From Muribaculaceae bacterium (GTDB taxonomy: Bacteria > Bacteroidota > Bacteroidia > Bacteroidales > Muribaculaceae), in assembly GCA_029055345.1 (NCBI GenBank), contig JAIDDJ010000027.1, forward strand, positions 1 to 64,000: DNA of 64,000 nucleotides. The letters run 5' to 3'. How positions within the stretch are numbered: the first letter of the stretch is position 1; every line of letters begins with the position of its first letter. Shown piece after piece: positions 55,463 to 64,000 of the stretch. The translations under genes were made by a program, and so were the position numbers. The notes beneath the pieces are model-generated. The model was not told where the DNA came from. It did not search any database and saw only the letters and a list, made by a program, of their open reading frames with translations.

Positions 55463-56788
55463 ATGTTAAAGAAAGGCGTGGAGCCAATCTATCTTTTAAT
55501 CACATGGCTATGCCGGATAATCTTCGGCTCGGTCTTCATTTTTTCGGGATTCGTCAAGGCTGTAGACCCTTGGGGCACGTATTATAAGGTCAACGAATAT
55601 CTCGAAGCAATGGGCATGCATTTCGTGCCGGGGCTGGTCCTGACATTTGCTTTCGCCCTGTTCTCTCTCGAATTTCTCATTGGAGTCTTCATTCTTCTCG
55701 GCTGTTACAGAAGAGGTGCCCCTGTGATGGGGACAATATTTATGGCCATAATGCTTCCCCTGACATTATGGATAGCTATTAAGGATCCTGTGCCCGATTG
55801 TGGCTGCTTCGGTGATGCTCTGATTCTATCGAATTGGGCTACTTTCTGGAAGAACATGGCCCTTACTGCCATGATTATCTGGCTGCTTAAATTCGATAAG
55901 AAAACGTATGCTCTTGTTGGCCCCGCTTTGCAATGGGTGCTTTTCATAGTATCCATAGGCTTTATATTGATGATAAGCATCCGGGGATATGTCCGCCAGC
56001 CGATGTTTGATTTCAGACCTTATCCGGTGGGAAGCGAACTTGTGTCTGAGGCGAATGAAGAAGATGGGCCTCACTATGTGTTCGTTTATGCCAAAGATGG
56101 AGCAGCCAAGGAATTCGGTGAGGATGATGAGTTGCCGGATGAAGATGACGGTTGGGAATTTATCGAACGTAAGGAAATTCCCGACAATTCGACTGCCGAT
56201 AAAGATAAAAAGCTCAATAAAAATTTCAGGATATGGGATAAGTCCGGCTCGCAGGACCTTACGGATATACTACTTGCCATGGATAATAAATTGCTTCTCA
56301 TGACAATGCCTGACCTTGCAAGCGTCTCCCCTGCTACCACCTGGAAAATCAATTCTCTCTATGACTTGGCCATCGAGAATGATGTGCGCATGATCGGAGT
56401 TGTTTCGGGGAGCTCGGAAATTATCAAGGAATGGGAAGACCTCTCAATGCCTCAATATGATATTTTTATTGCAGACGACACTTCAATAAAGGAAGTGGTT
56501 AGAGGCAATCCGGGGGTGGTTTATGTTGAAGATAATGAAATTAAATGGAAATCTACACTCGATGCTCTTGATATTGAGGCTCTTGCCGACAAGAAGACAC
56601 GGACCAACGAGGTAGAAGTTATGAATTCCGGCCCTTATAGAGCCAATGTATGGATTTCTATGTATGTCATTATCACAGTTATGCTGATAGCCCTTTCGCT
56701 GCTCCCGAAGTTGTGTAATGTATATACGAGCAGGCGTGCCAACCGCTTACATATCACTGATGATGATATGGTTCACCCCTTAGAATAG
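55463..56788 (+). CDS. BT_3928-family DoxX-like membrane protein
   Basis: This encodes 441 residues from the ATG at 55463; the longer frame from 55409 overlaps the previous gene. Four membrane spans in the first 180 residues form a DoxX-like unit (IIFGSVFIFSGFVKAVDPWGTYYK, then VPDCGCFGDA with a paired CxC). The middle is a soluble domain of about 220 residues with an acidic patch and a thioredoxin-like look in places, and a last span lies near 420. Related proteins may handle redox or methylamine-utilisation-like functions; here no function is shown. The 3-prime end overlaps the convergent rlmH by 35 bp. The triose-phosphate isomerase gene that I recall next in some relatives is absent. Confidence 0.82.
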   Translation: MLKKGVEPIYLLITWLCRIIFGSVFIFSGFVKAVDPWGTYYKVNEYLEAMGMHFVPGLVLTFAFALFSLEFLIGVFILLGCYRRGAPVMGTIFMAIMLPLTLWIAIKDPVPDCGCFGDALILSNWATFWKNMALTAMIIWLLKFDKKTYALVGPALQWVLFIVSIGFILMISIRGYVRQPMFDFRPYPVGSELVSEANEEDGPHYVFVYAKDGAAKEFGEDDELPDEDDGWEFIERKEIPDNSTADKDKKLNKNFRIWDKSGSQDLTDILLAMDNKLLLMTMPDLASVSPATTWKINSLYDLAIENDVRMIGVVSGSSEIIKEWEDLSMPQYDIFIADDTSIKEVVRGNPGVVYVEDNEIKWKSTLDALDIEALADKKTRTNEVEVMNSGPYRANVWISMYVIITVMLIALSLLPKLCNVYTSRRANRLHITDDDMVHPLE

Positions 56789-57224
56789 TCATTCCCCGAT
56801 AGATCTGTTCGATAAAGAATAATCTCACCATTTCGTGATTGAACGTCATTCGAGAAAGAGATAACTTTGTATCCGCGCGCGTATATACTGCTTCCGAGAA
56901 ACCATAGGGACCTCCTACAACGAACACTATACGTTTCTTTCCTAATATCATCAGTTTCTCGAGGTAGCCAGCAAATTCCATCGAGGTATATTCCTTTCCA
57001 TTCTCATCGAGAAGGACCATATAATCGGAAGAGCTGGTCTTGTCAAGGATAAGCTCTCCTTCTTTTTGCTTTTGCTGTAATTCGGATGACACCTTGGCTT
57101 TCAAGTCGGGTAATTCGATAATGCTGAAGTTAATATATCTTTTAAGCCTTTTGTTATACTCTTCAATTCCCGATTTCACAAATGGAATTGAGGTCTTTCC
57201 TATGGTCATCAGCGCTATTTCCAT
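56754..57224 (-). CDS. rlmH: 23S rRNA (pseudouridine-1915-N3)-methyltransferase RlmH
   Basis: This encodes 156 residues, a typical SPOUT methyltransferase of the RlmH family. It methylates pseudouridine 1915 in helix 69 of 23S rRNA. The knot region with SAM site is seen in VFVVGGPYGFSEAV and LSRMTFNHEMVRLFFIEQIY, and the C-terminal EPYHHQ corresponds to the family tail. Its last 35 bp overlap the end of the opposite-strand BT_3928-type gene. Confidence 0.95.
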   Translation of the reverse strand: MEIALMTIGKTSIPFVKSGIEEYNKRLKRYINFSIIELPDLKAKVSSELQQKQKEGELILDKTSSSDYMVLLDENGKEYTSMEFAGYLEKLMILGKKRIVFVVGGPYGFSEAVYTRADTKLSLSRMTFNHEMVRLFFIEQIYRGMTILRGEPYHHQ

Positions 57225-57267
57225 CTTTTTCTGATATTTCTATAAGAATTACACCGGTTGAGACATT

Positions 57268-57317
57268 TTCGGATAATATTCTTTCCATTATGAATAATGG
57301 AAAGAATATTATCCGAA
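57268..57317. repeat. Perfect 24-bp inverted repeat with 2-bp centre
   Basis: Positions 57268-57291 and 57294-57317 are exact complements; the outer end reads TTCGGATAATATTC. It lies between the M16 peptidase stop (57393) and the rlmH ATG (57224), both minus strand. It may terminate the peptidase transcript, but there is no T-tract; as DNA it could extrude as a cruciform. Confidence 0.7.
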
Positions 57318-57392
57318 CTACTCCGGTTAATAAAATAACGGCGGAAATGAAATAATTCATATCCGCCGTCAAATTATATGAGTTGTGTCAGA

Positions 57393-60194
57393 TTATTCCT
57401 GTACGCCCTGAAGAACTATTTCAATATGGTTTTTACCATTATAGAGCGACTTCATGAAAGCGTTCAACTCTGCGAGTGTCAGGTTCTCAATTGCAGCACG
57501 ATGGTTGCTGATATTGTCGATTCCGTTCTCGTAACGCATCAGGTTGCTTGACCAGTAATTGTTTGAACGGACCTGAATATCATACTGCTTGAGGGCCGCT
57601 TCCTTCACTTTATTGAAGTTCTTTTCATCAGCTCCCTCGTTAAGGAGTTTCAAGAGTTCATCATTGGCACGCTTGATGAGCTTCTCCTGCATCTGATCGT
57701 TGGTCTGGAACACATATATGAGTTCCCACGCCTTGGTCCAGTCGTTCATCTGTGCATAAGCCGACGGGCTGTATGTGCCACCCTCTTCCTCACGGAGAGT
57801 ATCAGTATAGATATTACCGAGGATATCGCCGATAAGATCTATTTTAACTGAATTCTCGATGTTAGGTGCTACATTGTTGTCATGGATGTTGACATATACC
57901 AATGTAGAAGGAGCAGACATTGGGAAAGGTTTGAATTCCTTTACAATGCCATCAACGAGGGCGATCGAACTTACATCCTTTACACCGGCTTCTGTCTTGG
58001 AAACAGGAAGTGAAGCGATATATTGCTCGAGAAGCGGTTTAAGAGTCTCGACATCAACATTGCCGACAAACTGGAATGTATATTCTGCCGGATTTGCGAG
58101 GGCATCCTTAAGAATCTGGAATTCACGATCGTAATTGGCTGTGTTGAGAAGTTCGAGGGTCGTGGCCTGCATCAGCGGATTATTGCCATAAGCAGTGCTG
58201 CGGATCAACTTGCCGAACACCTGCTGCTGGTTCTTGTCAAAGTTTGCAAGATAAGTCTTGAATTTATCTATCTCCACGTTATATGCTTCTGCGTCCGGGT
58301 TGAGCTGAGTAAACGTAGAATATATAAGTTGCATCAAAGTGGGAAGATCCTTCACTGTTGATGTGCCGTCAAGAAGGGTAAGCTTTGTTCCTACTTCGAA
58401 ACCGAGTTTAACTTTCTTACCGGCGAGCCATTTTTCAAGCTGCGTATGATTGAACTGGCCCTGCTTGCTGTATTCATATGCATCACCAGCCATTAATACA
58501 TTCGCACCATCCTCTTTCGGATAGGAAACCTTACCACCATTCCTGTATGCGGCGAACTGAATCTCATCCTGTTTGAAGTCAGTGGTTTTAACAAGAACCT
58601 TTATGCCGTTTGAAAGAGTGATGACTTTGGTATCGAATTTACCGTCGGCTACATTACTGACCTTACCCGGGGCAGGCATGTTAGCAATCAGAGGATCGGT
58701 GATTACTTCTTCCACATATGCTTCATACTCGGCATTGAGGGCGTTGTTCATCGCTCCGACCATCTCTTCTTTGGTAATAACCGTCATGTTGTCTGTTTCA
58801 GGCTGTCCAACGACGATTACCTGATTATTAGGTGTCAGAATCTCTCCGGCCATCTGGTTGTATGCCTCCAAAGGAATTGATTGGAGGAGCATCTGGGCCA
58901 TCTGGTATTCAACTTCTGCTCCGGGGGCAGGCTGATTATCAATGAAGTGACGGATAATCTTTTGTGCCACAGCGTTGCTATTGGTAGTGTTGCGCTCGTT
59001 ATATGCCTTCTCGAAATTAGCAAGAAGCACGTCACGAGCTCTTACAAGTTCTGACTGAGCGAAGCCGGTTTTGCATGCACGTGCGATTATGCCCATCGCA
59101 TCATCAAATGCAGCCTTGATATCATTGGCACTCTTGGCAAGAATCTCGACTGTAAAGGCAGCCTTTGTCTTGGATACGAAAAAGTCCCCGAACTCTACTG
59201 AGGCCTGAGCATACTTACAGTCGGCATTCTTTGCATAATCGTTCAGACGATCGTTGATCATCTGGCAAAGGATTTCCTCTATGACTTTAGTCTGGGCAAA
59301 ATTCTCGATTGAATTCCTGACTTCGAATGGAGTCTGGTCAGATTTGAATGCAACAAGGATCAGAGGGAACTGCAATTCTTTATCTTTGAAATATGCATAG
59401 ATAGGATCCTGATTGTCGGAAACATTCGGATAGAGACGTTCAGCTGCATTTTCCGGCATCGGTATCGGAGAGAACATTTCCACAACCTTCTTCTCCATTG
59501 CATCTACGTCTATGTCACCGACAATGACTATGCCTTGCTGGTCAGGACGATACCATTTATGATAATAATCGCGGATCACCTGCGGTGGGAAATTTCTCAC
59601 AACTTCCATTTTGCCGATAGGCATCTGCTGATATTGATATTCCTCATATACCACTGGGAGCATCGCCTCATACATTCGCTGCATAGCGTTGTTACGGCCA
59701 CGCCACTCTTCTTCGATCACTCCGCGCTCGGCATTGATTTCATCTTCCTCAAGAAGTATGCTTCCGCTCCAGTCGTGAAGAACAAGAAGAACGCTATCCA
59801 TCAAAGCCTGATCTGTAGTGGGGACATTATTGATTCGGTAGACCGTCTCATCAAATGATGTGTAAGCATTAATGTCGGCCCCGAATCTTATGCCTTTCGA
59901 CTGAAGATAGTTGAGCATGTTCTTGCCGGGATAATTCTTTGTCCCGTTGAAAGCCATATGCTCCAGGAAGTGTGCAAGACCAAGCTGATCCTGGTTCTCC
60001 AAAGTCGAACCCACTTTCTGAGCAATGTAGAAATTCACGCGTTCCTTTGGCTCCTCATTGTGCATGATATAATAGTTGAGCCCGTTGGGAAGCGTGCCGT
60101 GCTTCACCGCCGGATTCAAAGGAAGAGGAGTCTGTGCACCTGCAAACATTGCTGTTGTCATCAGCAGTGAGGCGCAGAAAAACTTCTTTAACAT
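57393..60194 (-). CDS. M16-family zinc metallopeptidase (pitrilysin/insulinase type)
   Basis: This encodes 933 residues with a signal peptide (1-20, ending FAGAQ). The inverted zinc motif HxxEH is HFLEH at 75-79, and the third ligand Glu lies in NAERGVIEEEWRGR. The chain has the two homologous M16 halves in one polypeptide; the second half (KVITLSNGIKVLVKTTDFKQ) lacks the zinc motif, as expected. It degrades peptides in the periplasm or at the surface. Upstream a TACTTTTG -7 element lies at 60305-60312 on the minus strand. Confidence 0.93.
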   Translation of the reverse strand: MLKKFFCASLLMTTAMFAGAQTPLPLNPAVKHGTLPNGLNYYIMHNEEPKERVNFYIAQKVGSTLENQDQLGLAHFLEHMAFNGTKNYPGKNMLNYLQSKGIRFGADINAYTSFDETVYRINNVPTTDQALMDSVLLVLHDWSGSILLEEDEINAERGVIEEEWRGRNNAMQRMYEAMLPVVYEEYQYQQMPIGKMEVVRNFPPQVIRDYYHKWYRPDQQGIVIVGDIDVDAMEKKVVEMFSPIPMPENAAERLYPNVSDNQDPIYAYFKDKELQFPLILVAFKSDQTPFEVRNSIENFAQTKVIEEILCQMINDRLNDYAKNADCKYAQASVEFGDFFVSKTKAAFTVEILAKSANDIKAAFDDAMGIIARACKTGFAQSELVRARDVLLANFEKAYNERNTTNSNAVAQKIIRHFIDNQPAPGAEVEYQMAQMLLQSIPLEAYNQMAGEILTPNNQVIVVGQPETDNMTVITKEEMVGAMNNALNAEYEAYVEEVITDPLIANMPAPGKVSNVADGKFDTKVITLSNGIKVLVKTTDFKQDEIQFAAYRNGGKVSYPKEDGANVLMAGDAYEYSKQGQFNHTQLEKWLAGKKVKLGFEVGTKLTLLDGTSTVKDLPTLMQLIYSTFTQLNPDAEAYNVEIDKFKTYLANFDKNQQQVFGKLIRSTAYGNNPLMQATTLELLNTANYDREFQILKDALANPAEYTFQFVGNVDVETLKPLLEQYIASLPVSKTEAGVKDVSSIALVDGIVKEFKPFPMSAPSTLVYVNIHDNNVAPNIENSVKIDLIGDILGNIYTDTLREEEGGTYSPSAYAQMNDWTKAWELIYVFQTNDQMQEKLIKRANDELLKLLNEGADEKNFNKVKEAALKQYDIQVRSNNYWSSNLMRYENGIDNISNHRAAIENLTLAELNAFMKSLYNGKNHIEIVLQGVQE

Positions 60195-60585
60195 AAATAA
60201 TTATTTTAGGGTTAGTAGTATTTCTATAATGCAGATTTAATTCCGTAACTGCCTTTAAAAGCGCTTTGAAATAGTGGAGCTTCTAAATTTCATTGTTTAA
60301 TTTACAAAAGTAAGAAATATTTCTCATAATAAGACTTAAAAAAAGATAAAAATGTGACAGCAGAATATGAAAATTTTTTAAATAACCATGAAGACCGCTT
60401 CCAATTTTATGGGAAGGGTTCTAAAGAAAGCACACGGAAAAACAATAATACCACGTTTTGGGGCCGGCCCAAAAATCTTTGGAAAACGATAAGCATATAC
60501 ATGAGGCAAAAATTATCGGGCCATAAGGATGGTTTAATTGATTTTTTTATTAAATTTGCATTCAGAAATCAGAAATAATATCCCC
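60195..60585. other. Divergent intergenic region M16 peptidase / GT2
   Basis: On the minus strand TACTTTTG (60305-60312) is a -7 match for the peptidase; on the plus strand TAAATTTG (60551-60558) is a -7 match for the GT2 gene, giving a start near 60565. Neither has a good TTTG at 19-21 bp. A 74-residue frame (60354-60578) overlaps the GT2 promoter, has no family signs and is not called. Confidence 0.45.
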
Positions 60586-61320
60586 ATGAGCGATGCGCTT
60601 GTCATAATCCCTACGTATAATGAGATTGAAAACATCGGTAATATTATCGATGCCGTAATGGAATTGGACGATAAGTTTGATTTGCTCGTGATTGATGATG
60701 CCTCGCCCGATGGCACTCAGGAAGCTGTAAAGGAGAAAATCGGCCAATATGGAGACAGAGTCCACATGGAGACACGCACCGGCAAACTCGGATTGGGAAC
60801 TGCCTATATTCTTGGATTCAAGTGGGCTCTTGAACGGGGGTATGATTACGTAATCGAAATGGATGCGGATTTTTCCCACAACCCGGCTGATCTTCCGAAA
60901 CTTTACCACGAATGTAAGAACAAAAAAGCTGATATGGCTATCGGTTCAAGATATATTTCCGGAGTCAATGTGGTCAACTGGCCTATGGGGCGCGTCCTTA
61001 TGTCTTACTTCGCTTCCGTTTATGTCAGATTGATTACCGGAATGCCACTCAGGGATTCAACTGCCGGCTTCGTCTGCTATAAAGCCGAAGTGCTTCGCGA
61101 GCTTAACCTGGATAAAATACGCTTTAAGGGCTATGCATTCCAGATTGAAATGAAATTCAAGACATATTTCAAGAAATTCAAGATTGTGGAGGTGCCCATC
61201 GTTTTCGTCAACCGTCAACTCGGAACCTCGAAAATGAATTCAAGCATATTCGGCGAAGCGATATTTGGAGTCATTTCTCTGAAATTGAGGAGTATATTCG
61301 GAAAGAAGAATTTTTGCTGA
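60586..61320 (+). CDS. GT2 glycosyltransferase, polyprenol-phosphate-mannose synthase-like
   Basis: This encodes 244 residues from the ATG at 60586; a longer frame from 60538 runs through the promoter. It has the GT-A fold with ALVIIPTYNEIENI, the nucleotide-binding DDASPDGT, the metal DxD in EMDADFSHNP, and STAGFVCYK, all typical of DPM1-type enzymes that move mannose (or another sugar) from GDP to a polyprenyl phosphate. There is no C-terminal membrane span, so it is of the short, peripheral type. cdsA lies 38 bp downstream, which suggests a shared envelope-lipid role. Confidence 0.9.
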   Translation: MSDALVIIPTYNEIENIGNIIDAVMELDDKFDLLVIDDASPDGTQEAVKEKIGQYGDRVHMETRTGKLGLGTAYILGFKWALERGYDYVIEMDADFSHNPADLPKLYHECKNKKADMAIGSRYISGVNVVNWPMGRVLMSYFASVYVRLITGMPLRDSTAGFVCYKAEVLRELNLDKIRFKGYAFQIEMKFKTYFKKFKIVEVPIVFVNRQLGTSKMNSSIFGEAIFGVISLKLRSIFGKKNFC

Positions 61321-61358
61321 TACCGGGAAAGTCTGAACCTTAACTCTGATCATAACGG

Positions 61359-62177
61359 ATGGACATAAAGAAATTACTGATAAGGTCAGCCTCAGGGCTT
61401 GTCTATTGTGCGCTAATAGTCGGTTGCATTATATGGGGAGAAACCGGGGTTCTTATTCTCGCATGTCTTTTCTCTATCCTCGGGTGTCTGGAATTTTCCA
61501 AGTTGATACGCGGGTCTGAAAGCCGTTTCAGACCAGAAATAGCCCTTGACATTCTCGGATGTATTGCCCTAAGCATGAGCTATATGGGGCTCCCACTGCT
61601 GATATGGGCCCTCATCATTATGGCGAGATTTATCCTTCAATTATACGATAAGGAGGTCAATCCGCTTCGCTCACTCAGCGATTCGATGCTCGGTCAAATA
61701 TATATCGGTTTCCCGATGTGCGTAATGACAGGTATAGCGTATTTCTTCAATCCGATGATGTTGCTTCCGGTATTTTTCCTCATATGGATAAATGACACAG
61801 GAGCATTCCTGGTAGGGAGCTCCTGTGGACGTCACCGCTTGTTTGAGCGAATATCACCCAAGAAATCCTGGGAAGGATTCTTCGGCGGCCTGATTTTCTG
61901 CATCGCAGCCTCAATTCTCTTCTATTATTTCTGCAATGATTATTTCAAACTGACCACTATCCACGCTAATCTTGCCATTTGGATAGGTCTTGGAGTAATA
62001 GTATCGGTTTTCGGCACGTGGGGAGACTTGATAGAATCAATGTTCAAGCGTAATCAACATGTAAAAGATTCAGGTCATCTGATTCCCGGTCACGGTGGAA
62101 TCCTCGACCGAATAGATTCTTTATTACTCGTTTTGCCGGCTACAGCAATTTATTTCCTCCTTATTCTTTTCTTCTGA
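61359..62177 (+). CDS. cdsA: Phosphatidate cytidylyltransferase
   Basis: This encodes 272 residues. It makes CDP-diacylglycerol from phosphatidate and CTP, the entry point to phospholipid synthesis. About eight membrane spans are visible, and the family signature is intact near the end (KDSGHLIPGHGGILDRID). It follows the GT2 gene by 38 bp and overlaps the opposite-strand cyclo-ligase by 28 bp. Confidence 0.95.
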   Translation: MDIKKLLIRSASGLVYCALIVGCIIWGETGVLILACLFSILGCLEFSKLIRGSESRFRPEIALDILGCIALSMSYMGLPLLIWALIIMARFILQLYDKEVNPLRSLSDSMLGQIYIGFPMCVMTGIAYFFNPMMLLPVFFLIWINDTGAFLVGSSCGRHRLFERISPKKSWEGFFGGLIFCIAASILFYYFCNDYFKLTTIHANLAIWIGLGVIVSVFGTWGDLIESMFKRNQHVKDSGHLIPGHGGILDRIDSLLLVLPATAIYFLLILFF

Positions 62178-62716
62178 ATTATTCTGCATCCCGATGGTGA
62201 TATCACTATATCCATCGGGACATCATGTTCTTCAGCCGGTATGACTTCCACAACTTGGAAATCGAATGCCACACCTACTTTTGTGGCACTCGTCGAAGCG
62301 AGAAGTCTGTCATAAAATCCTTTCCCTCTTCCGAGTCTGTTTCCATTTTTGTCATAAGCCACAGCTGGCACAACTACAAGTTCTATTTCTCCTGCATCAA
62401 CAGTATCAAGTCCCGTTGGCTCCTCAATGTGAAAGGCTCCCAGTTCAAGACGACTCTCCTCATAGGGAAGAATTTCAAGATTGACGCCATTAACCCGGGG
62501 CAAATAGAATTTCTTCCGTCCTGTCCATTTCTTCAGGAAGCCATGCGTCGGAAGCTCATCCGGAAGCGAGTGATACATCAATATCTTTTCCGCAAGCAAG
62601 AAGGCGGCTGAATGCTCGAGAATTTCAAACACTTTGTCGGCAGCTGCCTGCTTTTCCGAATCAAGCAGCATTGCCTTCATCGATTTTATTTTCCTTCTTA
62701 TCTCATGTTTTTCCAT
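62150..62716 (-). CDS. 5-formyltetrahydrofolate cyclo-ligase
   Basis: This encodes 188 residues. It converts 5-formyl-THF to 5,10-methenyl-THF using ATP. The phosphate-binding GRGKGFYDRLL near residue 130, the N-terminal basic helix (EIRRKIKSMKAML) and FYLPRVNG are family marks. The basic tail RIIQKKRIRRK lies in the 28-bp overlap with cdsA. It works on the same folate form that ftcD releases. The gene points away from cdsA and is 347 bp downstream of the S41 peptidase, with two hairpins in between. Confidence 0.93.
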   Translation of the reverse strand: MEKHEIRRKIKSMKAMLLDSEKQAAADKVFEILEHSAAFLLAEKILMYHSLPDELPTHGFLKKWTGRKKFYLPRVNGVNLEILPYEESRLELGAFHIEEPTGLDTVDAGEIELVVVPAVAYDKNGNRLGRGKGFYDRLLASTSATKVGVAFDFQVVEVIPAEEHDVPMDIVISPSGCRIIQKKRIRRK

Positions 62717-63063
62717 AATATCGTGAAGTCGTTTTGAATCTTTTTAATGGATAATGCTCCAATCAGATAATTATAATTCCGAACGTATGAATATTAAAGA
62801 TGTCAATATAGCATACATCAGAAAAATTAACTATGAGAACGCATTACCCGCGTTCCCATAGTTATAACGCTTATCCATTCTTAATAGTTAGGATTCTTCT
62901 ATAAAATTTCGATGAAGCGGGCATTTTCGTATTAAACTGGAAATGGTAACCAAGATCGGGCCAAATTCTCTACTTATACGATTTGACCCCGGCCCGCAAT
63001 TTATATTGGGGCCCGGGGTCAATATCCATCTGTTATAATTCCTTTTATATGTCAATAAATGAT
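62717..63063. other. Intergenic region with two hairpins
   Basis: AACTATG-a-GAACGC (62829-62842) pairs with GCGTTC-c-CATAGTT (62850-62863) with one mismatch. TTGACCCCGGCCC (62983-62995) pairs with GGGCCCGGGGTCAA (63009-63022) with one bulge. The second lies 42 bp past the S41 stop on the minus strand and probably terminates it; neither has a T-tract. No gene seen. Confidence 0.6.
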
Positions 63064-64000
63064 CTATTTCCCGGAACTACCCTTTAGCTCATCAAGTGCT
63101 TGATCAAGAGTCTTATCTCTCCTGTTGAATATTTGAATGGAAGCGTCATAGCCTACCAGATCACGGGCGATGAATGCTTTGAGTGTATTCAACAGCAGAC
63201 CTTTCGATTTATTTATATAGTACCAGCGAGCCGGCACGCCTGAAGAGGCGGCAAATTCCACAAACGCCGTTAACAAAGCGTTGTCACGCGGGATTATTCT
63301 TTCAAGCTGTTCGAGAGTTTTGTTACCCTTCATCATTGGGCGATAAGTTTCCGCAATTTCACGGGCAAACTTCTGAATAAGTCCGTGATTGGAAACCTCT
63401 ATATAATACGATGTATACTCCGTGGTATCCTCCGGCACGAAAATATCGGGCATAATGCCGCCTCCTCCATAAACTTCACGCCCTCCGACAGTATGGTAAA
63501 TCTTGCTCTTGTCAAGCTTCACACTGTCGCGCGAATAAAATTCTCCATGATTGTAGCGGTCAACAATGTCAAGTTCATATTTGCCATCTTTCCCTCGGGT
63601 ATACTCTTTTTGAATCGATCTTCCGGATGGTATGTAGTATCGCGCCACAGTCAGCCTTATGGCCGAACTGTCGGGAAGATTTATCTGATTCTGAACAAGC
63701 CCCTTGCCGAAAGTGCGTCTTCCCACCACAACACCTCGGTCGTTATCCTGAATGGCACCGGCAAATATTTCTGAAGCGGAGGCTGAATATTCATTCGTAA
63801 TTACCGCTATTTCGGAGTTTTGGAAATGACCCGAACCATCGCTCACTGCATAGGTCTCGTTCTCTTTGGTGCGCCCTTTCGTATAAACTATTGTGCGACC
63901 GGCAGGCAAGAATTCATTAGCCATGTAGATTGCCTGATCCATAAAACCTCCTGAATTGCCACGAAGATCTATCACAAATTTAGATGCTCCTTTGGAGGCG
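63064..64000 (-). CDS. S41 C-terminal-processing peptidase, partial (5-prime end outside window)
   Basis: The frame runs from the stop at 63064 to the right edge; the internal GTG at 63975 is not a start, since coding sequence (SKFVIDLRGNSGG) continues through it. The catalytic Ser is in NEYSASASEIFAGAI and the catalytic Lys in GRRTFGKGLVQNQ, the Ser-Lys dyad of S41 (Prc/CtpA) peptidases. The C-terminal 160 residues (from GGIMPDIFVPEDT) are the usual Bacteroidetes extension. The PDZ and N-terminal export signal lie outside. It trims or degrades periplasmic proteins. Confidence 0.93.
   Translation of the reverse strand, partial: ASKGASKFVIDLRGNSGGFMDQAIYMANEFLPAGRTIVYTKGRTKENETYAVSDGSGHFQNSEIAVITNEYSASASEIFAGAIQDNDRGVVVGRRTFGKGLVQNQINLPDSSAIRLTVARYYIPSGRSIQKEYTRGKDGKYELDIVDRYNHGEFYSRDSVKLDKSKIYHTVGGREVYGGGGIMPDIFVPEDTTEYTSYYIEVSNHGLIQKFAREIAETYRPMMKGNKTLEQLERIIPRDNALLTAFVEFAASSGVPARWYYINKSKGLLLNTLKAFIARDLVGYDASIQIFNRRDKTLDQALDELKGSSGK

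Noticed and set aside
57163..57372. ORF of 69 residues between the M16 peptidase and rlmH
   Set aside because: It runs across the perfect inverted repeat and into rlmH in another frame; no family signs.
60354..60578. Plus-strand ORF of 74 residues
   Set aside because: It has no family signs, starts from a weak GTG, and covers the promoter of the GT2 gene.
1..64000. CRISPR arrays, rRNA and tRNA genes
   Set aside because: No regularly spaced 24-40-bp repeats and no cloverleaf-like or rRNA segments were seen in the intergenic regions when read by eye.

Overview
The window looks like a chromosome segment of a gut-type Bacteroidales bacterium, most likely a Muribaculaceae relative. The evidence is a fused FeoA-FeoB, the type IX secretion translocon SprA/Sov directly behind ruvA, Bacteroidetes-only families (DUF4293, DUF1599 plus the BT_3928-type DoxX protein), a TonB receptor with a carboxypeptidase-regulatory-like N-terminus, and several promoters of the Bacteroidetes form TTTG-N19/20-TAnnTTTG. 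The family-level placement is inference. No rRNA, tRNA or CRISPR array was seen.

Layout. 1-4.2 kb is an eroded accessory zone: a small secreted protein, a nonsense-mutated outer-membrane receptor-like pseudogene, a secreted protein overlapping a MORN-repeat protein gene, and a decayed fragment resembling a Bacteroidales prophage portal-like protein. 4.3-16.6 kb holds core genes: feoAB; then ruvA and sprA leftward; then recR and a GNAT acetyltransferase rightward. 16.7-29.1 kb is a long leftward block in which hisS, a DUF3843-like gene, a histidine-acid-phosphatase, an SDR, the complete hut pathway (hutU, ftcD, hutI, hutH), a nitroreductase and an XRE regulator lie close together. The hut genes turn histidine into glutamate and pass the one-carbon unit to tetrahydrofolate; a 5-formyl-THF cyclo-ligase lies at 62 kb. 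A TonB-dependent receptor follows at 29.2-31.6 kb.

At 31.8-34.4 kb are rsfS and ftsH. From 34.6 to 37.7 kb is a small AT-rich accessory cassette: an IS256-family transposase stump, then three or four secreted-protein genes, including a truncated S74-like gene and a protein with a short C-terminal motif that resembles sorting tails. From 38.0 to 44.0 kb lies an RND tripartite efflux operon whose permease has an extra pair of membrane helices. From 44.0 to 48.0 kb come lpxA, dapA and dnaG. From 48 to 64 kb are housekeeping and envelope genes: miaA, an unrecognised membrane protein, a DPP-IV-type peptidase, proS, DUF4293, DUF1599, BT_3928-like, rlmH, an M16 zinc peptidase, a GT2 dolichol-phosphate-mannose-synthase-like enzyme, cdsA, the cyclo-ligase and an S41 C-terminal-processing peptidase that runs off the right edge.

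The least explained signals are non-coding. Two palindromic terminators (6.8 kb and 37.8 kb) share a consensus that resembles IS3-family ends. A 94-bp palindrome at 31.6 kb has a related half-copy at 16.6 kb. There is a perfect 24-bp inverted repeat at 57.3 kb. Two promoter regions carry direct repeats spaced exactly 11 bp. No single undescribed system is proven here; the best candidates are the secreted-protein cassette at 35-37.7 kb with its phased operator, and the palindrome families.
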